Positions 1 to 15,470 of a stretch of 64,000 bases of DNA are shown here, one piece after another (position 1 is the first letter of the stretch; every line of letters starts with the position of its first letter). A program made the translations under genes and the position numbers. The stretch comes from Hymenochaete sp. R1 (Eukaryota; Basidiomycota; Agaricomycetes; Hymenochaetales; Hymenochaetaceae): positions 124,001 to 188,000 of the forward strand of contig JAFREE010000019.1 of assembly GCA_019400425.1 (NCBI GenBank). The letters are read 5' to 3'. The notes beneath the pieces were generated by a model that searched no databases, had not been told where the DNA came from, and was given only the letters and a program-made list of their open reading frames with translations.

Positions 1-1
1 T

Positions 2-1125
2 AGCTGGAAGGAGTTCGCGAAACAAATAGAGCATGACTTGGGAGAATATATCCTTTACGTGCGTTATCTGTGCTGTGAATAGAAGGGTCTTCAGCCTGAA
101 ACTAATCATTGCAAACACAACTGACAGTCAACAGTCCTGCTCAATGCAAATGTAGCTTTTCTTACCATCCCAAGCGTCTTGTCTGACAATAATCCCCCTC
201 CCGAAGGCCCACCTCTCTGGATGTCCTACGGTTCTGTTGTGAGCGAGGTTTCGATCGCTTTTAGCCTAGGCAGCATCATGGTCGGCCTTATGATCGTCCG
301 CTACATGCGGATCTACGAACAGGAAGATGATGGACCTGCAGTAAGTATCGCTTTCGGCTTCATCCATGCAGATCCATAGTTCATTTAAGTGGCTTCGACC
401 TTAATGGTGTATAGGTTACATTTCTTCAGAATCAGACGAGTCGGTTGGTCGGCTGCGAGATGCTTGCGATTCTTTTCAACGCCCCCTACGTGCTTCTTCT
501 TGCTGGGTAAGCTAATTTCCCCTTTAATATTTTTGTGATACGTCTCGACTTACAAAATATAAAATACAACTCTAGCATGGCTACGTTCTTTGTCGCAGTG
601 GCTATTGTCTGTTTTACCGTAGATGGCTCCATCAATCCTAGGTTAACACATACAATCTACGCCATTACATGGGGTTTTGTCGCCTTCTTCCTGATCTTCA
701 CTCTCTGGGCAGGCCTTGAAGGCGGGTACCGCAATTCCGTCATTTCCCGTGCGATTATGCGATTCGCCAACACCATCGATACTGGCGTATCCAAGTTCAA
801 AAGTGCTGCACGACGTATGCGGCTGAATGTAGAAAGGACGGAAGGGTCGGCTATTCCTGCAATACGGCTGGAGAGTGTGCCGGGGTCGAGGAGAACTGCG
901 GCGGAAGAGCGTGAGGAAGGAGGGGTGCCGACAAATAGGGAAAGACTGGTCGCGGATGCGCTCTCAGTGAGGACCGCTAGGTCGAGATTTACGACGATCA
1001 TGGCGGGTGACAGGAGGAGAGTACCGAGGACATTGGGTACGCAGGCGCGACGGCTTACGAGCGGGACGATAAGGATGCTGGGTCGGACCACGGGATTCAT
1101 GGATGCCCCGGCCGCTAACGTATAA
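2..1125 (+). CDS. Agaricomycete multi-pass membrane protein, 5' truncated
   Basis: Four exons join in phase: about 2-57, about 140-340, about 415-508 and about 577-1125. The first visible exon reads SWKEFAKQIEHDLGEYILY and the next begins STVLLNANVAF. This resembles a large agaricomycete family of small membrane proteins of unknown function that carry a Trp-Lys head followed by STVLLNANVAFLTI. At least four hydrophobic segments are visible (LLNANVAFLTI, IAFSLGSIMVGLMIV, MLAILFNAPYVLLLAG, MATFFVAVAIVCF and IYAITWGFVAFFLIFTL). A basic, Arg-rich cytosolic-type tail of about 130 residues follows and ends at TAA. The start codon lies upstream of the window. It converges on the MFS gene to its right. 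No function can be assigned from sequence. The family assignment is from memory of similar proteins and was not searched. Confidence 0.72.
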
Positions 1126-1607
1126 ACTGGATCACTCAATCCCAAGTACTATCTCCAATCTTATCATTTGACGACGCTAGTTCTAATCTTTGTTTCCTTA
1201 CACTTTTTGTTCGTGTTCACTTCTCACATTCCACACCGCATTTGGCTCCCTTCTCCGAGAACCTTCTGTGTTTCTCTTTCCATAAATTGCGCAGCGCATC
1301 TCAAAATTCCGCTCTCTTCGTTCCGCCTTCTGGAGCGTTAACAATACGTTTTGCACTACATGACCTTTCTGTCAGGTAAGATGTGACCGAGAGCTTTCCC
1401 GAGGGAAAAGAAAGTTGAATGGCCATATATGAAATACATGTGTCGGGAAGTGTATGCTGGTATCACGCCATCCACGTGCATTTCAGGTAAATTTGTTCTC
1501 AGCCTTATTAACACCGTACAGTGATAGAACTCCAATTTATCAGACCCGGCGAACCGCCACTGAACTGATACGTTCCTTTTCCTTGTCCACCAATATACTT
1601 TTACTTC
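1126..1607. other. Convergent intergenic region
   Basis: This spacer lies between two convergent stop codons, so it should hold both 3' UTRs. A poly-C/G run sits just beyond it, at about 1769-1778, in the last intron of the MFS gene. I see no other gene. Confidence 0.5.
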
Positions 1608-3792
1608 TTACCCTTTCACTCCGAACGATGTTCTTCTCGAGGGACACATGCCCAGAGCACGATCATTAGGCTCAATGCGCTTATAACTCTGTGCGGAATT
1701 GTTGAGTATATGTCTACAAAAGATTGCAACAAGGGCCAGAGCAAGGCTGAAATAAGTGAGATTGGGGAGGGGGGGGGAACTTACAAAGGCTGCAAACTCG
1801 TCACTCCAAACTTCTGTGATACTGCTCCGGTGACGAAAGGCAGGAACGCAGAACCAGCTTGTCCGATAGCACCGATCCATCCAAGTGCACCATTCATGAG
1901 CCAATACGGGATTAACCGACTCGCTACGCTGCAGAGGATGGGGTAAATGGGCCCTAGAAGCATGCCGACGAAGGCGACCGCAACGGCGTTTCCGACGCGG
2001 GAGGGGACGAACCAGATCGTTACTTCGAGACTGTAATTTGAGATTCGCATAGAGAGGAATGCATTGCATGCGCGGTAAGAAGACTCCGTTTTAGAATGGT
2101 AAGAAAGACCAGACTTACGCAATGCAAAGAACAGTGTATAGGTAAATGACGCGACGCTCCCCAATCTGGGCGCACAGGTCTTGTGTATAGTCGCTGAGAT
2201 TTACAGACTCAAGATGATAGACTCACAAGTTTAGTAAGCCACAGTAAACCTACGCGGCCCAGCGTGAACCCTATGTAAAACCCAGTAGATATATAACCGG
2301 ACGAGCTTCCTCCGCCTCTTTCTTTGATCACAAACGTAACAATCCAGCCTAGCAAAAAAGATGGCAAACGGGTGACGTCCAAACGTAAAGATAAAGGAAC
2401 GTTGATTCTTACCTCCAACTGTCACCTCAGCTCCGATGTACGCGAGCGCAAAGAATGCGAGTAAATGTACTGTCTTCAGCCCGAAAATTTGCTTATATAC
2501 TCCTTGTCTATGTGAAGTATGTCTTTCCCGTACGACTTGACCCGACCTACGGAGTAGATCTAAAAAAGCGGAGAGGTACAGAGGATGTGGGTCCTGATAG
2601 GAGAAAGGAAGAACGCCGAGCGTTCCGGCACTCACCATCCAGATCGCGGAATCGCAGGACCAGACTCAAGGCAACAACGCTCAAAAGCGTACCCGCACCA
2701 GAGATTAAGTAGTGAAAAGACCAATGAGGCATAGACGAGAATTTCGTAGTAGAAAGAGGGCATAATAGAGCCGCTACACCAGCACATGCCTGGAGGATGC
2801 CCATCTTTTCTGGCATGTGTGATAGACTCGCTGTGAATGCCAGAGATTCGGCATTCTGTATTATGGTAAACGGTCGATGAGTCTTTTCTCGTTGAACCTA
2901 TAACTAAGGGCTCGCTTACTTGCAGGGCTATCCCGAATCCTGAGAAAACGTATGCCATCGCGAACACGGGAAAAGGAGGTGCCGTTACTTGGATAGCGTA
3001 CGCAATAGTTTGGGAGATGGCGCCTGCTACAATCGTCTGAGATGGGCGTATGTCAACCAAAAATCAACTGAAAATATGAAATATACAAAGACGTGACAAG
3101 CATTCCCACCTTCCCAAAACCCAGTTTCTGAACCATCATAATGTTCAGCACCGCTCCAGCAATAAATCCCTGTACGCAAGCGTTATTATATGGAGAAATA
3201 CAGAATCTTATCACTGTATCACATACGATAAAATTGCAGATAAAGATCATGGATACAACAGTATAGTTCACCTAAGTAACCCATCAGCAAACCGATCTAT
3301 ATTATATACATACATGATCAAGGGCGCATATACACTCACACCATAATACTCTTGCATCTTTGGAAGTAGAGGACCATTGCTTCCTTCATGCCACCCTTCC
3401 GTGAAAAACGTCCAGCACATGCATGCGAAGCATACATACTGATACCTCTTCATCGCTTTGATCTCAGCTTGTGTCGCCTCCGCTGACAAGCCAAGTATGC
3501 TGGGCTGCGGCGGGGGAGGGGCTTCACTTTCCCTTTGTGCCTCCCTACACATGTCATTCCCACAAGGTGATGGCCGCACAGGGATTGTCTGCAGTTCGAG
3601 CGCGTCTGAATCAACTATGGACACGAATGTGTCAGGGTCTGGGGCTTTGGCATATCCAGAGATCGCAGGTATTGGTTTTGCGATTGCGGGTGAATCCTGC
3701 TCATCACGACTTTGACACCCGTCGACTCCCTGCATCTCCTGCAGTCTGTCGTCGGGATCGCCTGTTGCATAGGAGGTAGCTTGCTCGGCCAT
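1608..3792 (-). CDS. MFS transporter, Bsc6/fucose-permease-like (copy 1)
   Basis: This multi-exon membrane transporter has an acidic, Ser/Pro-rich cytosolic N-terminus of about 115 residues. The first membrane region carries GWHEGSNGPLLPKMQ, the conserved TM1 signature of fungal Bsc6/FHS-like MFS proteins. Exon 1 is 3340-3792, exon 2 is only 45 nt (3227-3271) and exon 3 ends at 3169. Further exons encode FPVFAMAYVFSGFGIALQ, STTKFSSMPHWSFHY, AFFALAYIGAEVTVGG and LGPIYPILCSVASRLIP, giving a complete 12-TM layout. The last exon runs past the paralogue's end to a stop at 1608. All frames are open, so the gene looks functional. Its substrate cannot be read from sequence; sugars or small organic molecules are typical for the superfamily. 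A paralogue with the same exon plan lies at 41136-43046. Confidence 0.85.
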
Positions 3793-5236
3793 AGCTGAAG
3801 ATATAGGCGCCGTGATTACAGGCCACCAGCAGGGTTTGGACCCGAAGTGCCGCAGAAAAGAAGGGAAAGAGGAAGTATACTAGTAGATCAGTAATGAAGG
3901 GATTTATATCGATAAATAGCCGTCACTTACTTACCTACCACCCTCTTCCTATCAAGCATTCCAGGTCGCTGACTGAGACACAAATGACGTAGACTCACTC
4001 TATCCACATCCTTAAACACGTTATCCCTCCTTTATCCTTCTTGCAAAGCTAGCGAGCGCGATCAATATCGCGTTGTTTGAGCGCTCCATTATCGCACTTG
4101 AGCCTCTCGGAGTCAACGGAACCAGAGGCGACAACGTGTCATTTCCTGTATCCAGTATACAATGTAATTGTATGCGATACGTCGGATCTTTGACTTTTAT
4201 AAGTCCGGTACGCCAGAACTCCCTAAAGAATCCTAAATGAAGGGCACGATAAGGAAGGGGCGGATCTTAAGATGGTCGACTCTTCAAGTGAAAGGGAATG
4301 TGATCAAGACATTTTCCATCCGACGGAAGCATCCAAAGCCATAGAATCATCTCGTGCTTCCTCCCTTCGTTCCACCGCGGGGGTGGATTTGGGGTCGCTA
4401 TCAAAAAAAGTCGGTAAAAGATGAATTATAAACTTCTCCAAGCACGTAAAAACACAGATGTACGTACCTCCCCGCATCGTAACTAGCGTGAGGTCGCGGA
4501 CTGGGTACAAACAAGAAACAGGCGGGAACCAACAAGCCTTAAATTAGGGTTTATCGTCCGCCTTTAACCATTATGACAATGCAACATTGTACCGTTGCTT
4601 GATTTGATGTTCCGTGGCACAGAAGAGTGACGTGCTACTCTGCGCCAAACAACCAGTTCGCTCATTGCCAGAATGTTTACGTTCGGAACACTCAGTACGC
4701 TGCTTGCATTTTTGGGTTTGACGCAGTTCGAGTAGTTATGGGCCAAGGTCACTTGAAGGTGACAGCTGGACGTCAAACAAACAGTCGGCGTCGTGGTAAG
4801 TTAAAGTTACGAAGTGAAGCGACGAGAAGAACACTTCGAAGAATCGGATTGATCATCAACTAATTCCCACGCCGTTGGAGATGGCTGAAATCGAAGTAGT
4901 TCTCAAATTTTCAATGGTTTTTTCATCAACGACAAGGCTCGAATAAAACAAACAATGTCTACAATCGCCCTCAAACGCCTCATCCATTTCATCCAGAGGT
5001 CAGCAATAAACATAAGAAGAGCATTTGCCGTAGAGAATCAATCTTTGCCCCGTTTCCCCTAACCGCCGTCCACGGGAGTCGGACGGCGTAGTGAATAGTA
5101 GGGCAGTATAAGATTTGCGTATGCAGAAGACTTAGTATAATCACAATGCACGCACTTACGGGAGAGCGAAGACTGGCTCAGACGTGAAGACTGGCATAAG
5201 AGAAGTACAAGCTGACTAATGTACATGCAGAGGCAT
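3793..5236. other. Intergenic, no gene recognised
   Basis: It contains the promoter side of the MFS gene and the 3' flank of uL16. Short open frames (for example 4304-4510 and 4627-4863) have no recognisable protein features or supporting splice pattern. Confidence 0.4.
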
Positions 5237-6043
5237 TCATGCCTTGAGCTGGGCACGGAGGTTGTTGAGGAGAGGACCCTTCGGGCGAATATACTGAACA
5301 TGCGCGCCATCGCTACGAGAGACATAATTAGCGTTAGCAAATGTGTAACGATATCCAAACAAATGTTATACGTACTTGAGCACGCGCTTCTCGCTCTTCA
5401 GCTTGAGGAACTCCTCCCTGTTCACGTGCGTGAATCCCCACTTCTTACTGACAATAATCTTCTGCCTTCCAGGGAATTTATACCGTGCTCTCCTCAACGC
5501 CTCCATAATCACCTGCGCGTTCGAGTCCTTGCACCGAATGCTCAGGATAATCTGCCCGATATTCACACGCGCAACCTTTCCGTATGGCTTCCCGAACGCG
5601 CCACGCATGCCTGTCTGCAGACGATCGGCGCCGGCGCACGACAACATCTTGTTGATGCGGATGACGTGGAACGGATGTACGCGCACGCGCATGTGGAAAG
5701 CATCCTTGCCGGCGACTTTGGTTACATATTTGTTGGCGCAGATGCGTGCGGCTTCGAGCGCCTCGGAGGAGAGTTGCTCGTATTCGTCAGAGACGAGATG
5801 GCAACAGAAGGGGAAGTCGTCGACAGAGGCACGCTTGCGACCCAGGTCAAAGATACGGATCTATGGTATTCACCGCAAAGCACCAGCATCCCAATAAGTA
5901 GCAGACAATGAAATAAGCCAAATATCCATTTAATACAAGAACACCAAACGTACCTTCGGGTCTGGCACACCACGGTTGTACCTCGACTTCGGGTACGGCT
6001 TGTTCTTGCAGTAACGGTAACAACGAGCGGGACGGCGACCCAT
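5237..6043 (-). CDS. RPL10: 60S ribosomal protein L10 (uL16)
   Basis: This is a cytosolic large-subunit ribosomal protein that sits near the peptidyl-transferase centre and joins the 60S particle late in its maturation. Three exons fit exactly: 5954-6043, 5376-5860 and 5237-5312. Together they give 216 residues, against about 214-221 in other eukaryotes. The start [20 protein letters not shown] is the family N-terminus. The conserved core includes [40 protein letters not shown] and [16 protein letters not shown], the loop region that faces the P site. The end is NNLRAQLKA followed by TGA. The gene lies head-to-tail upstream of GFA1's 3' end. The identification is firm. Confidence 0.97.
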
Positions 6044-6850
6044 TTTTTGCTGGCTTTATGAACTAAACAGAGCGGTCAGCAATCGTTCTCGCTCTCCAGA
6101 CGTTTCGCACTGCGGGCGCCACGCCATGTTCCCACGGTCAACTGTATATGAGCTACTTCTATATCGAGTAGGATGCGCTCACGCAATTCCTCCTCTTTCG
6201 TTTTTGCCCCCCCTGACCGCGCGAACGCACCCGTAGCAGCAGGGACAAGAGGATGAAAAGATCAATTTAGACGGATGCTCACCTCAGAGTACGCGATGAT
6301 GGAAGTGAGAGGGAAGAAAGAGACATGGCGACGGTGAAACTGAAGCTTATAAAGTATTTTGGAGTGGCTATGCCCCGAGAGACACCTCAGTCAGCAACGT
6401 CTCATGGCGCTCAGTCAGCAGTGGCAAATCCCCGAAGAATCATCATCTCTCACGAGCTCTTTCGCACAAGAGCCAGCCGGGTCATCGTAGGCCAGTCGCA
6501 TCAGGTCCGAAAGTTCATGATCATAATAAATCGCATTCATGCAAATAATTCTGAGAGCGATCATTATTGTAAAACTACACGCGAGAGTTGCTGGCTACTT
6601 TACGGTCTTTCGCGCCCCGTATATCACCAGTACAAATCAAAGGGGTCTGTTTAGAGTTTGGATGCAAAGAAGTAAGGGAAGTAGAAAAACTAGTCCATGC
6701 CAAAGGAAAAGTCATCGTCAATTCGAAGTCGTTCGAAAAACTGAAGAAAGTTAAATTTCAAAGGCTTCCGTAATGTTCAAAAAAGAGAGGTCGAGCGAAA
6801 AGTCCATTCTCGTCCATTTTTAGGCTCGAAAACAAATCGCTATTGCTCAT
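6044..6850. other. uL16 promoter and GFA1 3' flank
   Basis: About 0.8 kb separates the uL16 start codon from the GFA1 stop codon, both genes being on the minus strand. It must carry the uL16 promoter and possibly a 5' UTR intron. Small plus-strand open frames here (6325-6654 and others) show no protein signature. Confidence 0.4.
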
Positions 6851-9163
<2,313 letters not shown>

Positions 9164-11128
9164 TACGAGCTGTCAAAGATGTGAATGTAGAGCGTAGACG
9201 ACGATGAGGACGGCAAGATGAATGGTGGAGGGGAGAAGGAAAGAAGGGGGCTGATGGACTGGGCGTTGGAATGATTCGAGTCGGGGTTGGAACGAACGTT
9301 TAAGAGAGACGCGTAGAGACCCTCGTGGGAATCGTTCAGATGTCGCTTAAGAAATGTTTTATTTTACTTTACTTTAATATTAAATTGAAAATAATATTGT
9401 TGCTGTGCTCATCTTCTCCCCATCGTTTCAGCCTGCACAGTCAATCATATCCTCTCGCTACTTATTTTCGAGTAACAGAGGCATACATCCACAGCGGCCC
9501 TCCATGTCCGCAATTCGTTCTTCTAGCAGCAAGACAAAGAACAAAAGCCGACTGAGAATCACCGCGCAACAACTTCTAGTGCTGCTCACGCGGTGGTCTT
9601 GGTGTCTCACCCAGCTTGCTTCACTGCGACTCTTAATTTAGAGAAGTAGTAATCTTCCAACCTTGTATGAAACAGGCTGACCGAAAAGTTGTTCAATAGA
9701 ATTGCTGGTATCAATCTTCTTTTCACCTTAGCACCCAAGCCCCGTCGATCTCCGTCTCATGCGCTTACACCGCCCCGAGGCACTTTTTCACCGCTTCCGT
9801 TGTTACATGATGAGCATGAAATGAAGGCTCATTGGCCTTCTGTCGGTAAGTAACTCTGCCGCTCATTGACCCGCTCGTGCTCAACACGGAGCCGCGGGCA
9901 TCGACGTTGACACGGACACAGGACGGTACTTTGATCGTTTTGATCTCGTGCTCTCTGCTCCCTTTTCTTGCCGACCGATACTCCGATACAGTGGGGTGTT
10001 GCCGCTCAGGTATCTTCTTTGATAGAATGATTGATATCATACAAGGAGATCCCGGCTTTCCAGAACCTCCTACAGCCACCATCGACACGACTCAATATCT
10101 ATTCAAATAATTCAAATGGCATTCACCTGCGGTTTGCCACATTGACAGGTCCCTCTAATAAGTTTGGAGTGGGTTCGTCCTTGGCCGAGTCGCTATTTCG
10201 TACAGATTATGGAATAACACACTATACGCCGTTTTGCCTCGAGATCGCTTTCCCTCAAGCTTCCTCTTCTTCGTGTTTTCGGGTAATTTCCACAGCAGTA
10301 AGATACTCGCACTACGAAAGGCAGCTCGAGACAAACTTAAGTGGACCTAGGCCAGACCTGCCCGAATGTAGACAAATCGCTTGGCGCTGTAACAGTTGCA
10401 GCTGTACATGTACCAAGCCTCGCTACGTTCAGCAGCCCTCCGGCTACTCAAGCAAGTGCCTGGATTTTCAAACTTATGTCTTTGTGGACATATGCTTTCT
10501 GGATTCGAGACCGAAATTGGGGAAAAGAACCATTGGCCGCTTCGGCTATGACAGTAATACTGTAATACTTCGTGTCAATGACATACGAGTTACGTCTGGT
10601 GTATGGTGAGATAAACTAAACGTGCACGACCTACGATGCATATGCATTGCTTTCTTTGCCTCCTATCTATCTATATGATTTCTTTTCCCGAACTCTCAGG
10701 TACTGGATGAACGGCATCCTTGTGGCTGGCAGGTCCGGGAAAACATCGAACTTTCAAAGTGTACGTATATACAAACATGTTACAAGCAGACAGTATCATT
10801 CAGCGTAAAATATTCACCCATCCGCCACTCAAATTCACGCGCAGGCCTTCCGTAGCTTTGCAGGTGCAAGTCAAACTCAAGGCAGACCCAGACCGCCGCC
10901 TACAACTATTCCACGTTTCTCTAGACGTGCTTCTGAACTTCTGAGCTTCTTCCGCTTCGCATGATAGGTCGCCTCTCGCCTGGAAACGACTCCCGAGAGC
11001 AAGCTTAAGGATCAGGGACCGCTGAACAACGGACATTTCGGGACCATTATCATTCCGACTCCCGAGCCCGCACCTTCCCTCCGCCTCCGCCAACGACATT
11101 CCGACCACTCCTTCCCACCACCACCTTT
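9164..11128. other. Intergenic, no gene recognised
   Basis: It holds the GFA1 promoter and the 3' flank of AIP1. The longest open frame (10031-10609, plus strand, 192 codons) is Cys/Ser-rich, with no domain, signal peptide or splice support. I treat it as chance unless transcripts show otherwise. Confidence 0.35.
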
Positions 11129-14100
11129 CTAGGCAGGCAATTTCACTTCCCAAACCCTGACGCACCCATCTGCACCCGCTGTCGCCAACTTCCCCTTCCC
11201 ATCTTTACTACCAGTCTCTTTCCCACCAAGAGAATCTAACCACGCAACGGCACTCACTCCACCCGGTCCGGCATGTCGAATCGGTACGTTCGATAATGGA
11301 CTTGCCACTGACCAGACGAAGACGTGGCCGTCGAGTGCACCGGAAGCGATGTGCGTGCTTGAGCCATTGAAGGATAAGGAGTTAATACGGCCGGCGTGGT
11401 GCGTCCAGCGCGACTCGAGAGTCTTTATTTTAAGATGAGAAATGGAAGCGGAAGAATCAATTTACATTAAAGGAAAAGACAGAAAGGTCAGTACGTTTCC
11501 GGAGAACTGGAAAGAGCAACTGACTTTTTTCTGCTCAAGGTCAAAAAGGACCATTTTACCCGTAGCCTGAAGAAAGAGCGAATAATGATCAGTTGTTGTT
11601 ATCACGTTCAAAATAATCGGGCTCACGTCTCCTGAAACAAGGAGTTTGCCGTTAGGAGCTGCCGCAAGCGCGATGGCCTGTCCTCGAGGAGTGTCCAACG
11701 ACCCATCCTCCTTTAACTCTTTCCCATTCCACAAGTACAAATGGATCTTGTTATCCTACGAGAATATAAATAAATCAGCCTATTTCTTCTATCAGCCCTC
11801 GTCTCAAAGGGGAAGCCCCAGTTTTCGAGACGGAAATTGGAAATCGAAACCCGAAACTCACGTCACCCCCCACGGCTACGATCTTGCCCGTCGACGCGAT
11901 CCCACCAGGCTGATACTTCACCGAAAGCTGTGCAACTCGCTGGTTTGAGCGGAAAGCCTCGATACCGCCGAGTTCAGCAACAAGTGCCGTGCCCTCGTCA
12001 GACAACGCAAGCCCCTTTGCTTGAGCATGTAGGTTGGTAGTCGCATTTCTACAGAAAATACCGTCAGAAACGGGCCTTCTACATTCATGCGAGCTACGAA
12101 GGATCAACGAGATAAAGACGAACATCATGCTCCTTCCCTCTGCACTTATTTCCTTCAACGTATTATCAAACCCGACGCTGAGCGTCGTATCCGCGGACGA
12201 TGCAAGTCCGGTGACGAGACTAGCGTGGGTCATTCCAGATACGTATTCGATATCACTCGTTTGGATATCGTACGCCACGATTCGGCCATCCGCAGCCCCA
12301 GCTAGGAATGTACCCGAAGGCGTGCAGACTGCGGAGGTGATAGATTTTTGGGGGCCCTGTAGTCGGAATTGGAGTTATTCAGATATGTAACGGGAGTAGA
12401 TTGTGAGTGTATTTAAGTTGGCATGGGCGAAAGGGGAAAGGGTACTGACGTAGAGTAACCGAGAGAAGGAGTCGCCTTTCCGTTGGTCGAAGACGCTAAT
12501 GATGCCGGACATGGAAAGGGAGACGATGTCTCCTTCAGGTCCCCAAGCGTTCCCGACTTGCTGGTGGTCGACACCTGTTCCAAGTGTCCAAGTCTGGATG
12601 GTTTTCCTTTGCTCGACGTCCCCTGAGACGAGATTCAACGGAGAGCAGCATGCAACCGGTGCCAGTCAACTCACAGAGTTTTACGGTTCTGTCCATGGAA
12701 GAGGTCACAATAGTCTTGCCGTCAGGTCCCCAGTTGACGGCCATCTATAATGAACCATTTTAATTCGTTTATCCCAACCGCGCATTTTGTCTCGTTGGAT
12801 GAAACACTTACGACGCTTCCCTTATGCACATCCCCAGAGAACTCTCCGAGAGAATCTCCCGTCCCGCCGCCATATAAGAAAACCTTCGTATCTGAGCCAA
12901 CGCTGGCAAAGTGATCCCCAGAAGCCGAGAACTTTACGTCTTGAACAAACTTAGTATGGGTTTTGATGGTCTATAACGAGATTCGATTCCGTCAGCGCCG
13001 TTTCTTGCTCTTTACGTCGATGTCAATTCTCCACCTTATCAAACTTGAATGGAACGCCTGTATAAAGGTCAGTCAGTCGGCAGTCATCCGTAAGACATGA
13101 ATCTAGCCACCTGAATGAAAGACGATGGATCCATCGTCAGATGCCGTAGCAGCCTTGTATGGTCTTTGTTGCCGGATTGATACAGCATTAATGACCTGTG
13201 CGGATTGCCTTCTGAATCTCGATCTCCAGCTCAATGCAAATCAATCCACATACCTTCGAATGACCGGAGATTTCTCCAGTAGATGTCCCAGAGTCAAACA
13301 TGAATGCTTTTCCGAACCTAATATAGATGGGTGCAGGTAGAGAGGTAAATGGTACTATGCTTCAAACTGCATATCCGCAGTCCACTAACGTTTCTCTGCC
13401 ATCTCCGACAGCGATAATGCGCTTGCTTTCACCATCCCATGCAAGATCGTTTCTGCGCGGCTGTTAGGATATGCTTCTGAGGGTAATCGATCAGAGGGGG
13501 GGGAGGGGGAGAACGTACATTTTGCCACTGATTGCGGGGTACTCGCCTTTCAGCACATTATCCTCCCCGACCGTATCCCACACCCTCACTGGACAGCATA
13601 TCGTGCGCATCAAACAAGATATACTTTTCATGAGCTAACAAATCATCATTTAGTCTTAGGCTACTAACCAGTCCCTGTATTATCCGCGGATGCACAATAG
13701 TAACCAGACGGCGAGAACCTGGCCACGGTGACAGCCCTTGCGTGTCCCGTGTATGCTTTCGACGCTGCCGGGTTCTATCACCGTGGCACAGCACCCAAAG
13801 CATGCAAGTTTGATCAAGTGGGTGCAATTTGGATGCATATATAGGGAGATCGGAAGAACACCGTCAACGTATGAGCTCAACAGAACACACGAAGTGAATA
13901 TCCCACTCAGACCTTTAGATCCCTGATCTATCAGAAACAGAGCCGATATTTAAGCTTCCCATAGAGATTGAGGCCAAGTATCAAAGTGATGAAGAAACTC
14001 ACGATCACACTCCGTCCATTCGCATATACCAGCTTGTTCTCCTTGCTTATATGCAGCTTAGTCGAAGCACCGCGTTCTGTGTTTGGATTGGCGGGATAAA

Positions 14101-14131
14101 GGACAGTTTGGCTATACTGAGGAGGGGCCAT
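11129..14131 (-). CDS. AIP1: Actin-interacting protein 1 (AIP1/WDR1)
   Basis: This WD40-repeat protein forms two seven-bladed propellers and, with cofilin, speeds disassembly of actin filaments. The start MAPPQYSQTVLYPANPNTER followed by GASTKLHIS is the family N-terminus, and GRSVI + IRDLK + NPA matches the first blade. Later exons give GHARAVTVARFSPSGYYCAS, DLAWDGESKRIIAVGDGREK, FGKAFMFDSGTSTGEISGHS, GHSKVINAV, DVKFSASGDHFASVGSD, SSMDRTVKLW and YQPGGIASTGKIVAVGGD. The last blade reads ADGCVRVWEVKLPA then TAG. About a dozen or more short introns interrupt it. Exon 1 is 14003-14131, and exon 2 appears to be a 15-nt micro-exon at 13913-13927. The total is about 600 residues, the normal size. 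Expected sites are the cytosol and cortical actin patches of the hyphal tip. Confidence 0.94.
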
Positions 14132-15470
14132 GTTACTACCGCTAACGACCCTTCGGACCTGTTCTCGCTTCGATATTATGTGGGGATGAATAGATTGAAG
14201 ATGGTAGGCGGAAGAGAAAGTCAGATCACGATTGGCAATATTAATGGCATTAATTAATATTGGCAACGCGCTTAAGACTACTGCTCACGCTCACGTGTCC
14301 GTACTCTCTTGGATTCCAAGGGGAATTTCCAACTTCCATGTCCGAACTGTCCGAATCCAAACCGAAGCACGATTTTCTCGACTCTCGAAAGGTTCAAAAT
14401 AATTCAGGACGTTATTTGGATATGTCCCGCGAACTGCAGTTATTATAATGGTAGACGGCTAACTACGGGCAACACGTCTACACACTACATCACGAGCTCA
14501 GTTGATACCCAGTACTTTCTCAAGTCGAAGTGTTCAAGCAAGCATTTATCAATGCAATGGCAAGAAAAAGAGGTTTATAGTTACCATAATCAACCGGTTC
14601 AAGTATACAGCCCAAGTACTCGAGGGTACCGACGAAAGAAGTGTACGTCCCCTCGATTTCTCGGTGTCCGATACCTCCTTTATTCTCATTGCCTTTGGGT
14701 TAGTTTTCCCTTATTACGAATAGGCTGCGGGCAAACTCAGGACTTGAGCTTAATAATGATAATAAAGATGGCAGATCTGCTCCAGCATATGCAGAAGCAG
14801 ACTTGGGACATACCATCTGGACCGTTAGCTTGAAAACACTGGTCTCAAAGTCAAGAAATCTACGCTGGCTCGCGCTTTGCTCACGAGATCCTCAGAGGAT
14901 CTTAGTGAAGACGTGTCGCCAAACATGTGCATGAATCAAAGTGCGGGACTCTCTAAAGAAGCTCTGGCTTTCTCGTCCGGCTGCGACGCCATTCTGTTGA
15001 AGAATACAAAGAAGATCAGGGAGCATTTTCGGGTTTAAACAGCCTCTGTACAAACATTCTGAACATTGACGGGAACAAGATCGCAAAGCACGGTTTTGGG
15101 TTCGGTGTACGCGCGGGGTGGTGATGCTGAGAAAGGGGTGCGTCAGAGTTGCAGAAATTGCGGGTTTATTTCGACGGGATTGTACGCCAGTTCAACCCAT
15201 CTTGTATGTACTGAAGTTAATGATGATTGCAACCGATCCTGAGCGGCGAAGTATGAATTATGCAGCCATTGACAATCATTTTCGAGCGCATCAACTTATA
15301 TTCGACCAAGATATTGCAACCATACAGCACATTATAATCAAACCCAGAGACAAACAAAACAGTTGAACACATCCAACTACCAAAACTATACTCCGTCGTC
15401 ATTTGGCTTAAAGACGCGTACACTACCGGCACTTGAAATTTTCGCCTGAAACGAGGCCTTGTTCAGCCGT
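14132..15470. other. AIP1 promoter / hydrophobin 3' flank
   Basis: This is about 1.3 kb of AT-richer sequence. An A/T inverted repeat built on AATATTAAT lies at about 14236-14262, roughly 110 bp upstream of the AIP1 start. Open frames such as 14309-14833 show no recognisable features. Confidence 0.4.

Noticed and set aside
10031..10609. 192-codon plus-strand frame between GFA1 and AIP1
   Set aside because: No domain, no codon or splice support, and nothing recognisable in its translation.
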